From Alphaproteobacteria bacterium (GTDB lineage: Bacteria > Myxococcota_A > UBA796 > GCA-2862545): DNA of 64,000 bases. The position numbers and the translations under genes were made by a program. The stretch lies in NCBI GenBank assembly GCA_020632955.1, contig JACKEO010000006.1:165109-229108 (forward strand), read 5' to 3'. How positions within the stretch are numbered: position 1 is the stretch's first letter; every line of letters starts with the position of its first letter. Below, piece by piece: positions 15,670-23,805 of the stretch. The notes under the pieces were generated by a model. The model was given only the letters and a program-made list of their open reading frames with translations, searched no databases and was not told where the DNA came from.

Positions 15670-17056
15670 CCGCGCCCTCCTCGCGGTCGTGGAGGGCCTC
15701 GCCTCGAGCCGAATGGGTGAAGCCGCGGGTCACGCGCACGCGGACTTCTCTGCCCGTGAGCGCCTCGTCGCCGGGGAAGTTCACCATCAGGCCCGTGGAC
15801 GAGCGCGCCGCGATCACGCCCTCGTCGTGGCGACTGGGGCCCTCCACGAGCACGTCCAGCTCGGTGCCCTCGTGGCTGCGGGTCCACGCCAGCGACCGGG
15901 CGCGCTGGGCGTCCTGGAAGCGCGTGAGCCGCGCGCTGGCCACCTCGGCGGGCACGGGATCACCCAGGCGCAGGGCCGGCGTGCCTGGGCGCGGGCTGTA
16001 GGCGAAGCTGAAGGAGCCCACGAAGCCCACCTCGTCGAGCAGCGCCATCGTCTGCTCGAAGTCGGCCTCGGTCTCGCCCGGGAAGCCCACGATCACGTCG
16101 GTGGTGAGCGTGAGGTCGGGCCGCGCGGCCTTCAGCGCCGCCACCACCTCGAGGTAGCGCTCGCGGGTGTAGAAGCGCTTCATGCGCCGCAGGACCGCGT
16201 TGCTCCCGGACTGCACGGGCAGGTGCAGGTGCGAGGCGAGCTGCGGCAGGTCGCGGTAGGCCTGCACCACGTCGTCGCCCATGTCGCGCGGGTGGCTGGT
16301 GGTGTAGCGGATGCGCCGCACGCCGGGCACCTCGGCCACGGCGTAGAGCAGCTCGGCGAAGCGCTTCTCGCCCGGCACCTTGAGCCCGTAGGAGTTCACG
16401 TTCTGGCCGATGAGCGTGATCTCCACCACGCCGCGGTCGGCCAGCGCGCGCACCTCCTCCACGATCTCCGCGCTGGGGCGCGAGGCCTCGGCGCCGCGCG
16501 TGGTGGGCACGATGCAGAAGGTGCACTTGTTGTCGCAGCCCTTCTGGATCGTGACGAAGGCGCCCACCCCGGTGGCCTGGGGGTCCACCTCGGCGACGAA
16601 GGGGTAGGTCTCGAGATCGAGGAAGTCCACGTCGAGCACGCGCTGCCCGGTGCGCGCCCGCTGCACCAGCGAGCGCACGTGGGGCACGCCGTCGGGGCCG
16701 AAGACCAGGTCGAGCTCGGGCCAGCGGCGCAGCAGCGCGTCGCCCTCCTGCTGGGCCACGCAGCCGGCCACGCCCAGCACCAGCGGCTTGTCGCGCTTGA
16801 GCGCCCGGTAGTGGCCCAGCGCCGAGTCCATCTTCGCCACCGCCTTCTCGCGGATCGAGCAGGTGTTCAGCAGGATGAGGTCGGCCTCCTCGGGGAACTG
16901 GGCGTCCTCGAAGCCGTCGGCCGCGAGCTGGGCGCGCATCTTGCCCGTGTCGTACACGTTCATCTGGCAGCCGAAGGTGTGGAACCACACCTTGCCGCCC
17001 ACGGCACCCTCGGGCGTCGCGTCGGGGCGATCCGGATCGGGCGGCAGCGTGCGCAT
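15662..17056 (-). CDS. miaB: tRNA-2-methylthio-N6-dimethylallyladenosine synthase MiaB
   Basis: A 464-residue radical-SAM methylthiotransferase that adds a methylthio group to i6A37 of tRNAs reading UNN codons. The N-terminal auxiliary cluster cysteines lie in FHTFGCQMNVYD, LLNTCSIREKA and GVAGCVAQQEGD. The radical-SAM cluster is GCDNKCTFCIVP, followed by TTRGAEASR. LIGQNVNSYG is typical of MiaB. The C-terminal TRAM domain ends in VRVTRGFTHS. It uses the ATG at 17056 and follows the unknown gene at 17096 by 39 bases. Its 3' end overlaps the CPBP protease gene. Confidence 0.95.
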   Translation of the reverse strand: MRTLPPDPDRPDATPEGAVGGKVWFHTFGCQMNVYDTGKMRAQLAADGFEDAQFPEEADLILLNTCSIREKAVAKMDSALGHYRALKRDKPLVLGVAGCVAQQEGDALLRRWPELDLVFGPDGVPHVRSLVQRARTGQRVLDVDFLDLETYPFVAEVDPQATGVGAFVTIQKGCDNKCTFCIVPTTRGAEASRPSAEIVEEVRALADRGVVEITLIGQNVNSYGLKVPGEKRFAELLYAVAEVPGVRRIRYTTSHPRDMGDDVVQAYRDLPQLASHLHLPVQSGSNAVLRRMKRFYTRERYLEVVAALKAARPDLTLTTDVIVGFPGETEADFEQTMALLDEVGFVGSFSFAYSPRPGTPALRLGDPVPAEVASARLTRFQDAQRARSLAWTRSHEGTELDVLVEGPSRHDEGVIAARSSTGLMVNFPGDEALTGREVRVRVTRGFTHSARGEALHDREEGAGG

Positions 17057-17095
17057 GGGACCTCGACGAGCGCGCTTCCTACCCCTGCCCGGGGG

Positions 17096-17638
17096 TCACC
17101 GCGAGCAGGCCAGCGTGCCGACGTCGACGCAGCGCAGCTCCTCGCCTCCGCGCACCGCCAGGGTGGGCGCACCGGGCCCCGCCAGCACCAGCCGCGCTCC
17201 GGCCCGCGACACCGCCTCGATCACCAGCGGCCCCTCCGCCGGCACCGTGCCCGTCCGCACCGCGTCCCCCTCGTGCAGGCGCCACGACAGCCACCGATCG
17301 CGACGCGCGGGCGGCAGCCACACCCTGAGCGGCGCGTGCCCCGGCCCCCGAACCGGCGCGGCGTCGAGCCATGTGCACGGCACCGAGGCCTCGAGCCCCA
17401 CGTCGTGGGGACCCCGGCACAGGTCGGGCGAGGCCGACGACGCCGAAGGCGGCTCCGGCGCGCGGGCCTGCCCCAGCGCCACCAGGGCGAGGCCCACCCC
17501 CACCGGACCCGCCCACGCCACGGCGCGCCGTGCCCGCAGCTCGTGCAGCGGCACCGGACGGGGACCCGCGGGCGCCGGGAGGGGTTGCAGCGGCGCGCGC
17601 GACGGCCGCGGCGCCGGGGGCAGGGCACGACCGGGCAC
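17096..17638 (-). CDS. Unknown membrane-anchored protein
   Basis: A 180-residue protein from a GTG start that I do not recognise. The N-terminus (1-40) is Pro/Arg-rich and cytoplasmic in character. It is followed by one hydrophobic helix (about 41-57, WAGPVGVGLALVALGQ), and the remaining residues 60-180 should lie outside the membrane. That part has four Cys (in PDLCRGP, VPCTWL, LRCVDV and LACSR) that could form two disulphides. It lies 39 bases upstream of miaB on the same strand. A shared transcript is likely, a shared function is not evident. Confidence 0.55.
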   Translation of the reverse strand: MPGRALPPAPRPSRAPLQPLPAPAGPRPVPLHELRARRAVAWAGPVGVGLALVALGQARAPEPPSASSASPDLCRGPHDVGLEASVPCTWLDAAPVRGPGHAPLRVWLPPARRDRWLSWRLHEGDAVRTGTVPAEGPLVIEAVSRAGARLVLAGPGAPTLAVRGGEELRCVDVGTLACSR

Positions 17639-17743
17639 GAAGGCACCTCCGTGCTCGCCCTACCCCTCCCCTGGGCCCGCCACGGACCACCACGCCCGGG
17701 CTTCCCCCCCGCGCCCGTGGTAGGCAGCCCCCGGAGGAGCGAC

Positions 17744-18898
17744 GTGCGACGCAGCCTGCTGGCGCTTGCCCTGCTGTCCCCCCAGGCCTGCTGGAAGGTG
17801 GACGCCACCCTGCTCGCGGCCGATCGCGTGGCCCTCGACCCCGAGGTGGGCGCCCCTGCGGGCTGGTTCGTCGAGACGCTGGCCCTCGATCCCACCCTCG
17901 AGACACGCTGCCCCGACGACGAGCCCGCGATCTTCGTGGCCGTCTACCCGGCCGACGCCGACCGTCGCGTGGTGGAGGGCGCCCCGTCGCTGCCCACCGC
18001 CATCGTCTTCCACTCCGGCGCCTTCGACTTCGTGCCCGCCGACGCCGTGGACGACCCGCGCACGATCGAGGACGAGGGCGGCCGCACCTTCCAGGAGTCC
18101 AACGGCGGCGACAGCCGGCTCACCCTGGAGTGGGGCCTGCGCCGCGTCTACACCTCGCTCGGGCACTACCCCAACCTCGACCCCTCCGAGAGCCACGCCG
18201 GCGCCCTGCCCGCGGCCCTGGCCACCAAGGGCATCGCGATGCTCTGGCCGGTGAACTGCTGGGGCGACCTGTGGCACGACCGCCGCGGCGTGGTCGACAA
18301 CGACTTCAACACCGACCTCTTCGCCCGCGACGGCCGCACGGCCGCGGAGTTCGTCTTCCGCCACGCGCTGGGCCCCTTCCCGCCGGCCAACCCGGTGGAG
18401 CTGCCCTTCCACGTCGACACCGACCGCCTCTTCCTCGTGGGGCTGGGCGACGGCGGGCGCGCCATCGGCGAGCTGCTCACGGCCGACGGCCCCTACACCA
18501 CGCCCGTGGCCGTGCTCGACAGCCCGATCGACGACTACAGCACGGTGTACGGGTCGGCGGCGCTGGCGGCGAACGCGGTGCGCGAGGGGCTGCGGCGCAT
18601 CTTCCCCGGCGTGGACGAGGGCAACGCCGCGGAGGTGCTGTCGCAGGGCGCGCCCTCGGCCATCCCCACGGCGCGCTTCCCCGACCGCCTGGCAGTGCTG
18701 CTGTCGGACAACGACCTCGTCATCCCGGCGGGCGCGAACGACGCGCTGCTCACCCGGATCGGCAGTGGCACCCTGGACCCGGACGATCTCCCGCTGCTGC
18801 GCACGCTGGATCCCGAGCACATCCTGTCGAATGCGGATGTGGACCTGTCGTACCGCGTGGCGAACTTCCTGGGTGGCGCGCCGCTCCTCGGGCCGTGA
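17744..18898 (+). CDS. Exported alpha/beta-hydrolase-like protein without nucleophile Ser
   Basis: A 384-residue protein starting at GTG 17744 after a GGAGGAG ribosome site. Its N-terminus is a short signal peptide ending near SPQAC; Cys16 could be a lipid anchor, though the lipobox is weak. The body follows alpha/beta-hydrolase order: an early strand (TAIVFHSGAFDF), an elbow-like FLVGLGDGGRAIGELL, an acid in LLSDNDLVIPAG and a late His in PEHILSNAD. At the elbow the usual GxSxG reads GLGDGG, with Asp236 where Ser belongs, so ordinary esterase chemistry is not expected. It stands alone, divergent from the gene at 17638. It may be a binding protein built on a hydrolase fold. Fold assignment is by eye. 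Confidence 0.6.
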   Translation: MRRSLLALALLSPQACWKVDATLLAADRVALDPEVGAPAGWFVETLALDPTLETRCPDDEPAIFVAVYPADADRRVVEGAPSLPTAIVFHSGAFDFVPADAVDDPRTIEDEGGRTFQESNGGDSRLTLEWGLRRVYTSLGHYPNLDPSESHAGALPAALATKGIAMLWPVNCWGDLWHDRRGVVDNDFNTDLFARDGRTAAEFVFRHALGPFPPANPVELPFHVDTDRLFLVGLGDGGRAIGELLTADGPYTTPVAVLDSPIDDYSTVYGSAALAANAVREGLRRIFPGVDEGNAAEVLSQGAPSAIPTARFPDRLAVLLSDNDLVIPAGANDALLTRIGSGTLDPDDLPLLRTLDPEHILSNADVDLSYRVANFLGGAPLLGP

Positions 18899-19144
18899 CG
18901 AACGCGCGGATTCGGTGGCCCCGGAAGGCGAGCCGGATCACCGGTCGCGACGCGTGCATCGGTCCTGTCGGGCCGAACATGCGACGCCGGTCGCGTTGAT
19001 CGCTCTCCGCTTCTTGTTGCCGATTCCGCTTGATGACGGCGGACGATGGGGCGTCCATGCCGCCACCTGCGAGGCCGTCGTCGAACCAGGTCGCGCCATC
19101 CGAGCGACCGGGGACTTCGACCAGAACACGCTCGCACGCCTCGA

Positions 19145-19738
19145 TCAGCGCGTGCAAGCGTCGCCCCCGAGGCCAGGAAGCGAACTCTTGGCGCGAGCGG
19201 CCCGATCGCGGTCAACCAACCACGCATGCACGTCGTCCCCAGCGCTCACCACTCGGTAGTAGTTGCACCGCATAGCATATGGCCGCGCAATCTCTGCGCA
19301 GACATAGGAGGTGGCAGTCTCGGATGTCATCCCACGGCCGGGCGCACGAGAATAGAACCCTGGCGGACTCAGGTTGTGTTCCCCCTCGAACAACTGACTT
19401 CGTTCGCAAGTTGGCTGCAATACCGATCGCTCGATTTGGCCATTGAAAGAAAAGCGAAACCAGGCTTCTCCGTTGTCGATGTTCGCCGCCGCATGGATAT
19501 CCGTTGCGCCATTTGACAGGAACATCGGAAACGCATTTCGAAGCCAAGCGGCTTCAATGGATTCGTCGCCCTCCATTGCTGCGATCGACTCGTAGTGACG
19601 TTCCCAATACACCGCCGTCAGACGAGAGAGGCCAAGCCAGACAAGAGCGAGCGCCAATGAAGCTCCCCCTGCGATTGCGAGGGAAGCGCGGTCATTCCCC
19701 AACCGACCCCGCTGGCCACCAGGTGAAGGGGCTTCCAT
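19145..19738 (-). CDS. Unknown single-pass membrane protein
   Basis: A 197-residue orphan. I chose ATG 19738 because GAGGAA stands about 8 bases ahead; an in-frame ATG at 19774 has a poorer site. After a short cytoplasmic start, one hydrophobic helix (about residues 18-38, ASLAIAGGASLALALVWLGL) precedes an outside domain. That domain carries WERHYESIAAMEGDE, HAAANIDNGEAWFRF and several Cys. Base composition is clearly less GC-rich than the surroundings, and codon third positions are more mixed, which suggests recent acquisition or relaxed selection. It belongs to a set of minus-strand orphan frames between 19145 and 21420. No family is recognised. Confidence 0.55.
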   Translation of the reverse strand: MEAPSPGGQRGRLGNDRASLAIAGGASLALALVWLGLSRLTAVYWERHYESIAAMEGDESIEAAWLRNAFPMFLSNGATDIHAAANIDNGEAWFRFSFNGQIERSVLQPTCERSQLFEGEHNLSPPGFYSRAPGRGMTSETATSYVCAEIARPYAMRCNYYRVVSAGDDVHAWLVDRDRAARAKSSLPGLGGDACTR

Positions 19739-19849
19739 GACCCTGTTCCTCGTATCGATGCGGAATGCAGCCATCGCTCACCGGATACAGCCCAGAGCAA
19801 GCGGCTGGGCCTGGTCCGATGCCGTGGACGATTGACAACCGTCTGAACT

Positions 19850-20046
19850 CTATCCCATCGCCACCTGCAGCAGGTCGTCTTGCACCTCGAGCTCGATGGC
19901 GGGCCCAGCGCCTTCTGCACGGCCTGGAGCCTGGCGTGCTGCTGCTCGACCTCACCCGGGCTCATGTCGTCGAGCGTCGAGGGTGGCGCGCCGCGCCTCG
20001 GGTCGTGATCGGGTCCCAAGCAGTCGTGGTCGGCGAGCGCGGACAT
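19850..20046 (-). pseudogene. Possible frameshifted small gene
   Basis: Reading from ATG 20046 on the minus strand gives MSALADHDCLG, then STLDDMSPGEVEQQHARLQ and AVQKALGP. The frame then turns into unlikely Ser/Arg/Cys/Trp-rich sequence near 19895-19905. A one-base shift there restores IELEVQDDLLQVAMG followed by a TAG stop (19850-19852). A single missing base in a run of G and C would explain this, either as an assembly error or as a real lesion. No family is recognised. The rest of the gap from 19739 to 20159 shows nothing else that I can support. Confidence 0.3.
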
Positions 20047-20159
20047 GGTCCGTCGATCCACGCCTCGAGTGGCCTGAAGGATCGCAGACAGGCAACCGCC
20101 AGTCCGCCCTTGCGCTCGAAACGCACGTCGGCGGGTTGGTGCGTAGAGCGCCAAGCCGC

Positions 20160-20540
20160 CTAGATCGTGTTCGGAACGTCATCGATGGACGGGGGCTCGT
20201 CGTGCTCGAAGCACACCGTGCACTCCGAGGGCGTGGACCAGTCCGCGCGGATCATCTGGACGCCTCCGTCCTCGGGCAAGCGCACGACGTCGATGCTCTC
20301 GATGCGGTGCGTGATCCATCGAGCCATCTGCACATCGGGAGGTGCCCCTGCGGAGTACGGTCGCGATTCCCGCACGCACCAATCACGCACGATGAGGAGG
20401 GCTTCCGAGAAGGATGTCGCGTGCACCAGCACCGACGCGCGCTCTGCCATCATCGGGCCGCTACGCTCGCCCACGCAGACTCGCTGCAGCACCGCCAGAT
20501 AGTGTGACTGGCTCTCGTAGTCCGGTCCGGAGCAACTCAT
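20160..20540 (-). CDS. Unknown small soluble protein
   Basis: A 126-residue protein. ATG 20540 follows GGCGAGG at a normal distance; an open frame extends upstream, but its translation is Arg/Ser-rich and unlikely. No signal peptide or membrane segment is visible. It is rather polar, with RVCVGERSG, IVRDWCVRESRPY, ARWITHRIESIDVV and an acidic C-terminus (FEHDEPPSIDDVP). It lies in the lower-GC patch with other minus-strand orphans. I do not recognise it. Confidence 0.55.
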   Translation of the reverse strand: MSCSGPDYESQSHYLAVLQRVCVGERSGPMMAERASVLVHATSFSEALLIVRDWCVRESRPYSAGAPPDVQMARWITHRIESIDVVRLPEDGGVQMIRADWSTPSECTVCFEHDEPPSIDDVPNTI

Positions 20541-20667
20541 CGAAACCTCGCCCGCGCCGGTGCCCCTCTGACCGCGCTGCTTCCTGTTCGTTCCGACGGT
20601 TCGCGACCTGCCGGGTCCCGGTCGACGCGACGGTGACGGCGCCGAGACTGCCACCTCGGCCTGCTGC

Positions 20668-21420
20668 CTAGCACGAAGCCAGCGCGATGCAGACGCATGC
20701 CACCGCCACCACGAGGGGCGCCGCGACCGCGACGTGGAATGCACCTTCGACCCGTGCGATCCCCCGCGCGGTGCCCGTCACCCTCGCATGGAGCGCCACG
20801 CCCTCGTCCGTGGCGGGCAGCTGCAGCAGGGCTGCGTCCAGCTCCCGGAGCACGCCCTTCGAACGCTCGCCCATCTCCCGGTACAGCCACGAGAGCGCCA
20901 CATCGTACTTCGTCGTCAGTGTGAGCAGGTCCGTCGGCCCGAGGCTTCGCAGCGCCGCCGCGTGCGCGTCCTGCACCGCGCGGGACGCGCGCAGCAGCGA
21001 GACCGCCCGCTCCGGACCGGGGCCCAGCGAGGCGGCGTGCTCGAGCTCCACCGTGGCCAGGCCACACAGCGCCGACACCGACACCCTGTCGTCGCCCCCG
21101 AGGTCGGCTGCCGCGCGCACCGAGCGCCACAGCCCCGCAGCTGCGTTGGCCTCACCGAGGGCGTGCAGCACGACGGCGAGATCGTGGGTGGCCCTGCGCG
21201 ACCGCGAATGGTGCACGCCGAGCTCGGCGAGCGTGGAGGAACGAACCTTCTGCATCAAGGGCTTCGCGGCGGCCGGCGCGTGGGCGCGGACGAGCTCCAC
21301 GGCGCGTCGCCAGGAGGGATCGACGACGCCTCCCGGGGGCCCCAGGGCCGCCGGACCGATGGGACTCCACGATGCGCGCCACCGACCCACGCTCCCCGCC
21401 GTCCGCGACAGGTCGAGCAT
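20668..21420 (-). CDS. Tail-anchored helical-repeat (TPR-like) protein
   Basis: A 250-residue protein from ATG 21420 that ends in a hydrophobic helix (about residues 229-250, VAVAAPLVVAVACVCIALASC), so it is probably anchored by its tail. The soluble part is helical and Ala/Leu-rich with repeat-like units such as ATHDLAVVLHALGEANAAAG, VSALCGLATVELEHAA and LLTLTTKYDVALSWLYREMG. This resembles tetratricopeptide helices, though the consensus is poor. It is divergent from the membrane-anchored pseudokinase gene across 271 bases and may share its regulatory region. TPR proteins next to kinases are common in Myxococcota. Function unknown. Confidence 0.55.
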   Translation of the reverse strand: MLDLSRTAGSVGRWRASWSPIGPAALGPPGGVVDPSWRRAVELVRAHAPAAAKPLMQKVRSSTLAELGVHHSRSRRATHDLAVVLHALGEANAAAGLWRSVRAAADLGGDDRVSVSALCGLATVELEHAASLGPGPERAVSLLRASRAVQDAHAAALRSLGPTDLLTLTTKYDVALSWLYREMGERSKGVLRELDAALLQLPATDEGVALHARVTGTARGIARVEGAFHVAVAAPLVVAVACVCIALASC

Positions 21421-21691
21421 AGCCCCATCCGCCGCCCCCGGCGCCCGCCCCTCCCCGCCTCCACCACACCGACGACGCCGCGCACGTCGCGATCCGCGGT
21501 TGACTCGCGCAGACGCCACGCATAGCCTCGGGATCCTCGTCCCGGCCTCCGTGTGCCGCCTTCCTGGCGTCCTGCGTCGGCCGACCCCTCCCGCCGTCCC
21601 CCGCACGCCCCGACTCCACCGCCGGCGCCCGCCGACGTGCTCGGCGTGCAGGTCCCAGCCGCCCCTCCCCAGGGCATCGCCGAGGTGGAGC

Positions 21692-23710
21692 ATGCAGAGC
21701 GGAGACATCCTCACCGACGACGCCGGCCGCGCCTGGATCGTCGACGCCGAGCTCGGTCGTGGGCTCTGGGGTCGCAGCTGGGGCCTGAAGGGCGAGGACG
21801 GCACGCTGGCGGTGCTCAAGGTGCCGCACGGCGTGGCGGACTTCCCCCAGGCCGACGAGCCGGAGCGCCTCGCCCGCGCCTGCGCCACCGGTGCTGCGGA
21901 GCTGTGCGCCGAGCTGGAGGCCGCGCGCTTCCCCGCCCTGCCGCCCCTGCTGGGCACCATCGAGCTGCCCGACGACCGCGTGGGCCTGCTCGTGCCCCGC
22001 TACCTCGAGACCCTCGAGACCCGCCTGGCCGGCCACGCCCCGCTGTCCGAGGTGCTCGACGTGGTGATCCGCGTCTGCCATCGGCTCTCCACCGGCGCCG
22101 CCACGGGCGTGATCCACGGCAACCTCCGCCCCTCGAACATCCTCCTCGACGCCACGGGCACCCCGGTGCTGGGCGACCCCCTCGTGCCGGCGCTGCTCGG
22201 CGTGCGTCAGGCCCTCGAGGCCGCCTGCCGCGGGCGCAGCCCCTGCCACCCGCCCGAGTCCCGACGCCCCGGCGTGCGCGCCCCGGCCTCGGGCACGTGG
22301 GACACCTGGGCGCTGGCCCTCGCCGTCTTCCGGTCGGCCGCCGAGGCCGGCTCCGCCGAGCGCATCGAGCTGCCCGTCGACGGCCTGGGTCGCGTGGGCC
22401 TCGCCGCGATCAAGGACGCCGCCGCCGCCCGGCTGGCCGCCGAGCACGCCAACCCCCGCTTCGCCGGCCGCGCCACCTCGCGCCTGGGTGCGGTGCTCAA
22501 CCGCGCCCTGTCGGTGGAGGCCGAGCCCTCCCCGCCCTACCGCTTCACCACCACCGGCGAGCTCAAGGACCGGCTGGTGGAGGTGGACGAGCTGATCCAC
22601 CCGGCCGTGGGCAGCGTGAGCCGGCCCATGCTCGGCGCCGCGGCCGCCGACGGCGTCTTCGCGGGCGGCGAGGCCGTCACCTTCACGGTGAACGTGTCCA
22701 CCACCTCGGGGGTCACCGCCCAGGAGGACCTCGCGGTGGGCGTGCAGCTGCACGACCTCGACGCGGGCGCCGACGGGCGCGTGCGCATCGACAACGCCCG
22801 CTTCAGCGTCGACCGCTACCCGGCCGGTCGCTGGCGCTTCGAGTTCGTCCTCCCCGACGTCCCCCCGGGCCGCTACCGCGTGCGCGTGGCCTTCGCGGTG
22901 AAGGACGACCGCGAGGCGCCCATGGTGGCCGAGGGCACCTTCCAGGTGCGTCCGCGGCCCGGCTACGTGCCGCCGCCCGACGTGGACGAGCTGCCGGCAC
23001 CCCTCACCTTCTCGCCGCGACGCGACGGCGAAGGCGAGGTCCGTCGTCCCCGTCCGCCGCAGCCGATCCTGCCGGCCGACGAGGCGGACCTGGCCCGCGA
23101 CACCTCGCCGCCCATGACCGACCCGGGTCCGATGTCGATGCCCTCCTGGGCGGGGCCCCTCACCGCCCCCGGCATCCGCCTGCCGCCCTCGGCGCCGCCC
23201 GTCACCCCGGCGCCGCGCCCGGCCCTGGCTGCCCACGGCGGCCTGGCGTCGGCCGCCATCGCCCTCGCCGAGCCCCCGATGCGCACCGGTGCCAGCGCGG
23301 TCACGCGTCCGCCGCTGCGCCCGGTGCCCCTGGCCGTGCTGCCCGACCCGCCCTCGGTGCCCACCGCCGCCTCCCCCGAGGCCGACACGGCGCCGGGCCC
23401 GGTGTCCTTCACCGACGAGGAGGACTGGCTGCGTCCCGGGTCGCCCCCGCCCGCGGCCCAGGTGGCGCTGCACGACTACCCCTCGCCGCTGGCGATGCCC
23501 CAGGGCACCCAGCTGCCCACCTACGACCTCGACGACGACGCCACCGCCGCGCCGCACCCCGGCCGCCAGGTGCTCGACCAGGCGATGCGCTGGCTCCAGG
23601 CCGATCCGTGGACGGCCTTCTTCTTCGTCCTCACCGCGGTCTTCCTGGTGGCGGTGCTCGGCTTCGCGATCCTTCCGGCGCTGATCGAGCGCATCGGTCT
23701 CGGAGTGTAA
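21692..23710 (+). CDS. Membrane-anchored pseudokinase with Ig-like domain
   Basis: A 672-residue protein with an N-terminal Ser/Thr kinase-like domain (1 to about 270), a beta-sandwich segment (about 305-430, ending VAEGTFQVRP), a long Pro-rich linker and one C-terminal helix (FFFVLTAVFLVAVLGFAIL). The glycine loop LGRGLWGRSWG and the ATP Lys43 in LAVLKVP remain. The catalytic loop reads IHGNLRPSNILLD, so the HRD aspartate is Asn144 and the following Lys is Arg. DFG reads GDP (161-163). Phosphotransfer is therefore unlikely, while nucleotide binding may persist. ATG 21692 follows GAGGTGGAG. It is probably a scaffold or sensor related to the active kinase at 25264-26913. Confidence 0.78.
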   Translation: MQSGDILTDDAGRAWIVDAELGRGLWGRSWGLKGEDGTLAVLKVPHGVADFPQADEPERLARACATGAAELCAELEAARFPALPPLLGTIELPDDRVGLLVPRYLETLETRLAGHAPLSEVLDVVIRVCHRLSTGAATGVIHGNLRPSNILLDATGTPVLGDPLVPALLGVRQALEAACRGRSPCHPPESRRPGVRAPASGTWDTWALALAVFRSAAEAGSAERIELPVDGLGRVGLAAIKDAAAARLAAEHANPRFAGRATSRLGAVLNRALSVEAEPSPPYRFTTTGELKDRLVEVDELIHPAVGSVSRPMLGAAAADGVFAGGEAVTFTVNVSTTSGVTAQEDLAVGVQLHDLDAGADGRVRIDNARFSVDRYPAGRWRFEFVLPDVPPGRYRVRVAFAVKDDREAPMVAEGTFQVRPRPGYVPPPDVDELPAPLTFSPRRDGEGEVRRPRPPQPILPADEADLARDTSPPMTDPGPMSMPSWAGPLTAPGIRLPPSAPPVTPAPRPALAAHGGLASAAIALAEPPMRTGASAVTRPPLRPVPLAVLPDPPSVPTAASPEADTAPGPVSFTDEEDWLRPGSPPPAAQVALHDYPSPLAMPQGTQLPTYDLDDDATAAPHPGRQVLDQAMRWLQADPWTAFFFVLTAVFLVAVLGFAILPALIERIGLGV

Positions 23711-23805
23711 GGACCCGCCCGGTCGCCGGGGGGCACGCCGCCGTCAACGCGCTAGGTGCGACGGCCGGCGCCGACACGCTGCGCCGGCAAGACCCGGAGC
23801 TCGTG

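Noticed and set aside
18750..19157. Minus-strand frame of 135 codons from a TTG start
   Set aside because: It overlaps about 150 bases of the well-supported plus-strand gene at 17744-18898, starts at TTG and ends in low-complexity sequence. The 246 bases between genes here hold nothing I can support.
19765..20163. Plus-strand 132-codon frame in the low-GC patch
   Set aside because: No ribosome site, no recognisable motif, and the minus strand offers a better, though frameshifted, alternative.
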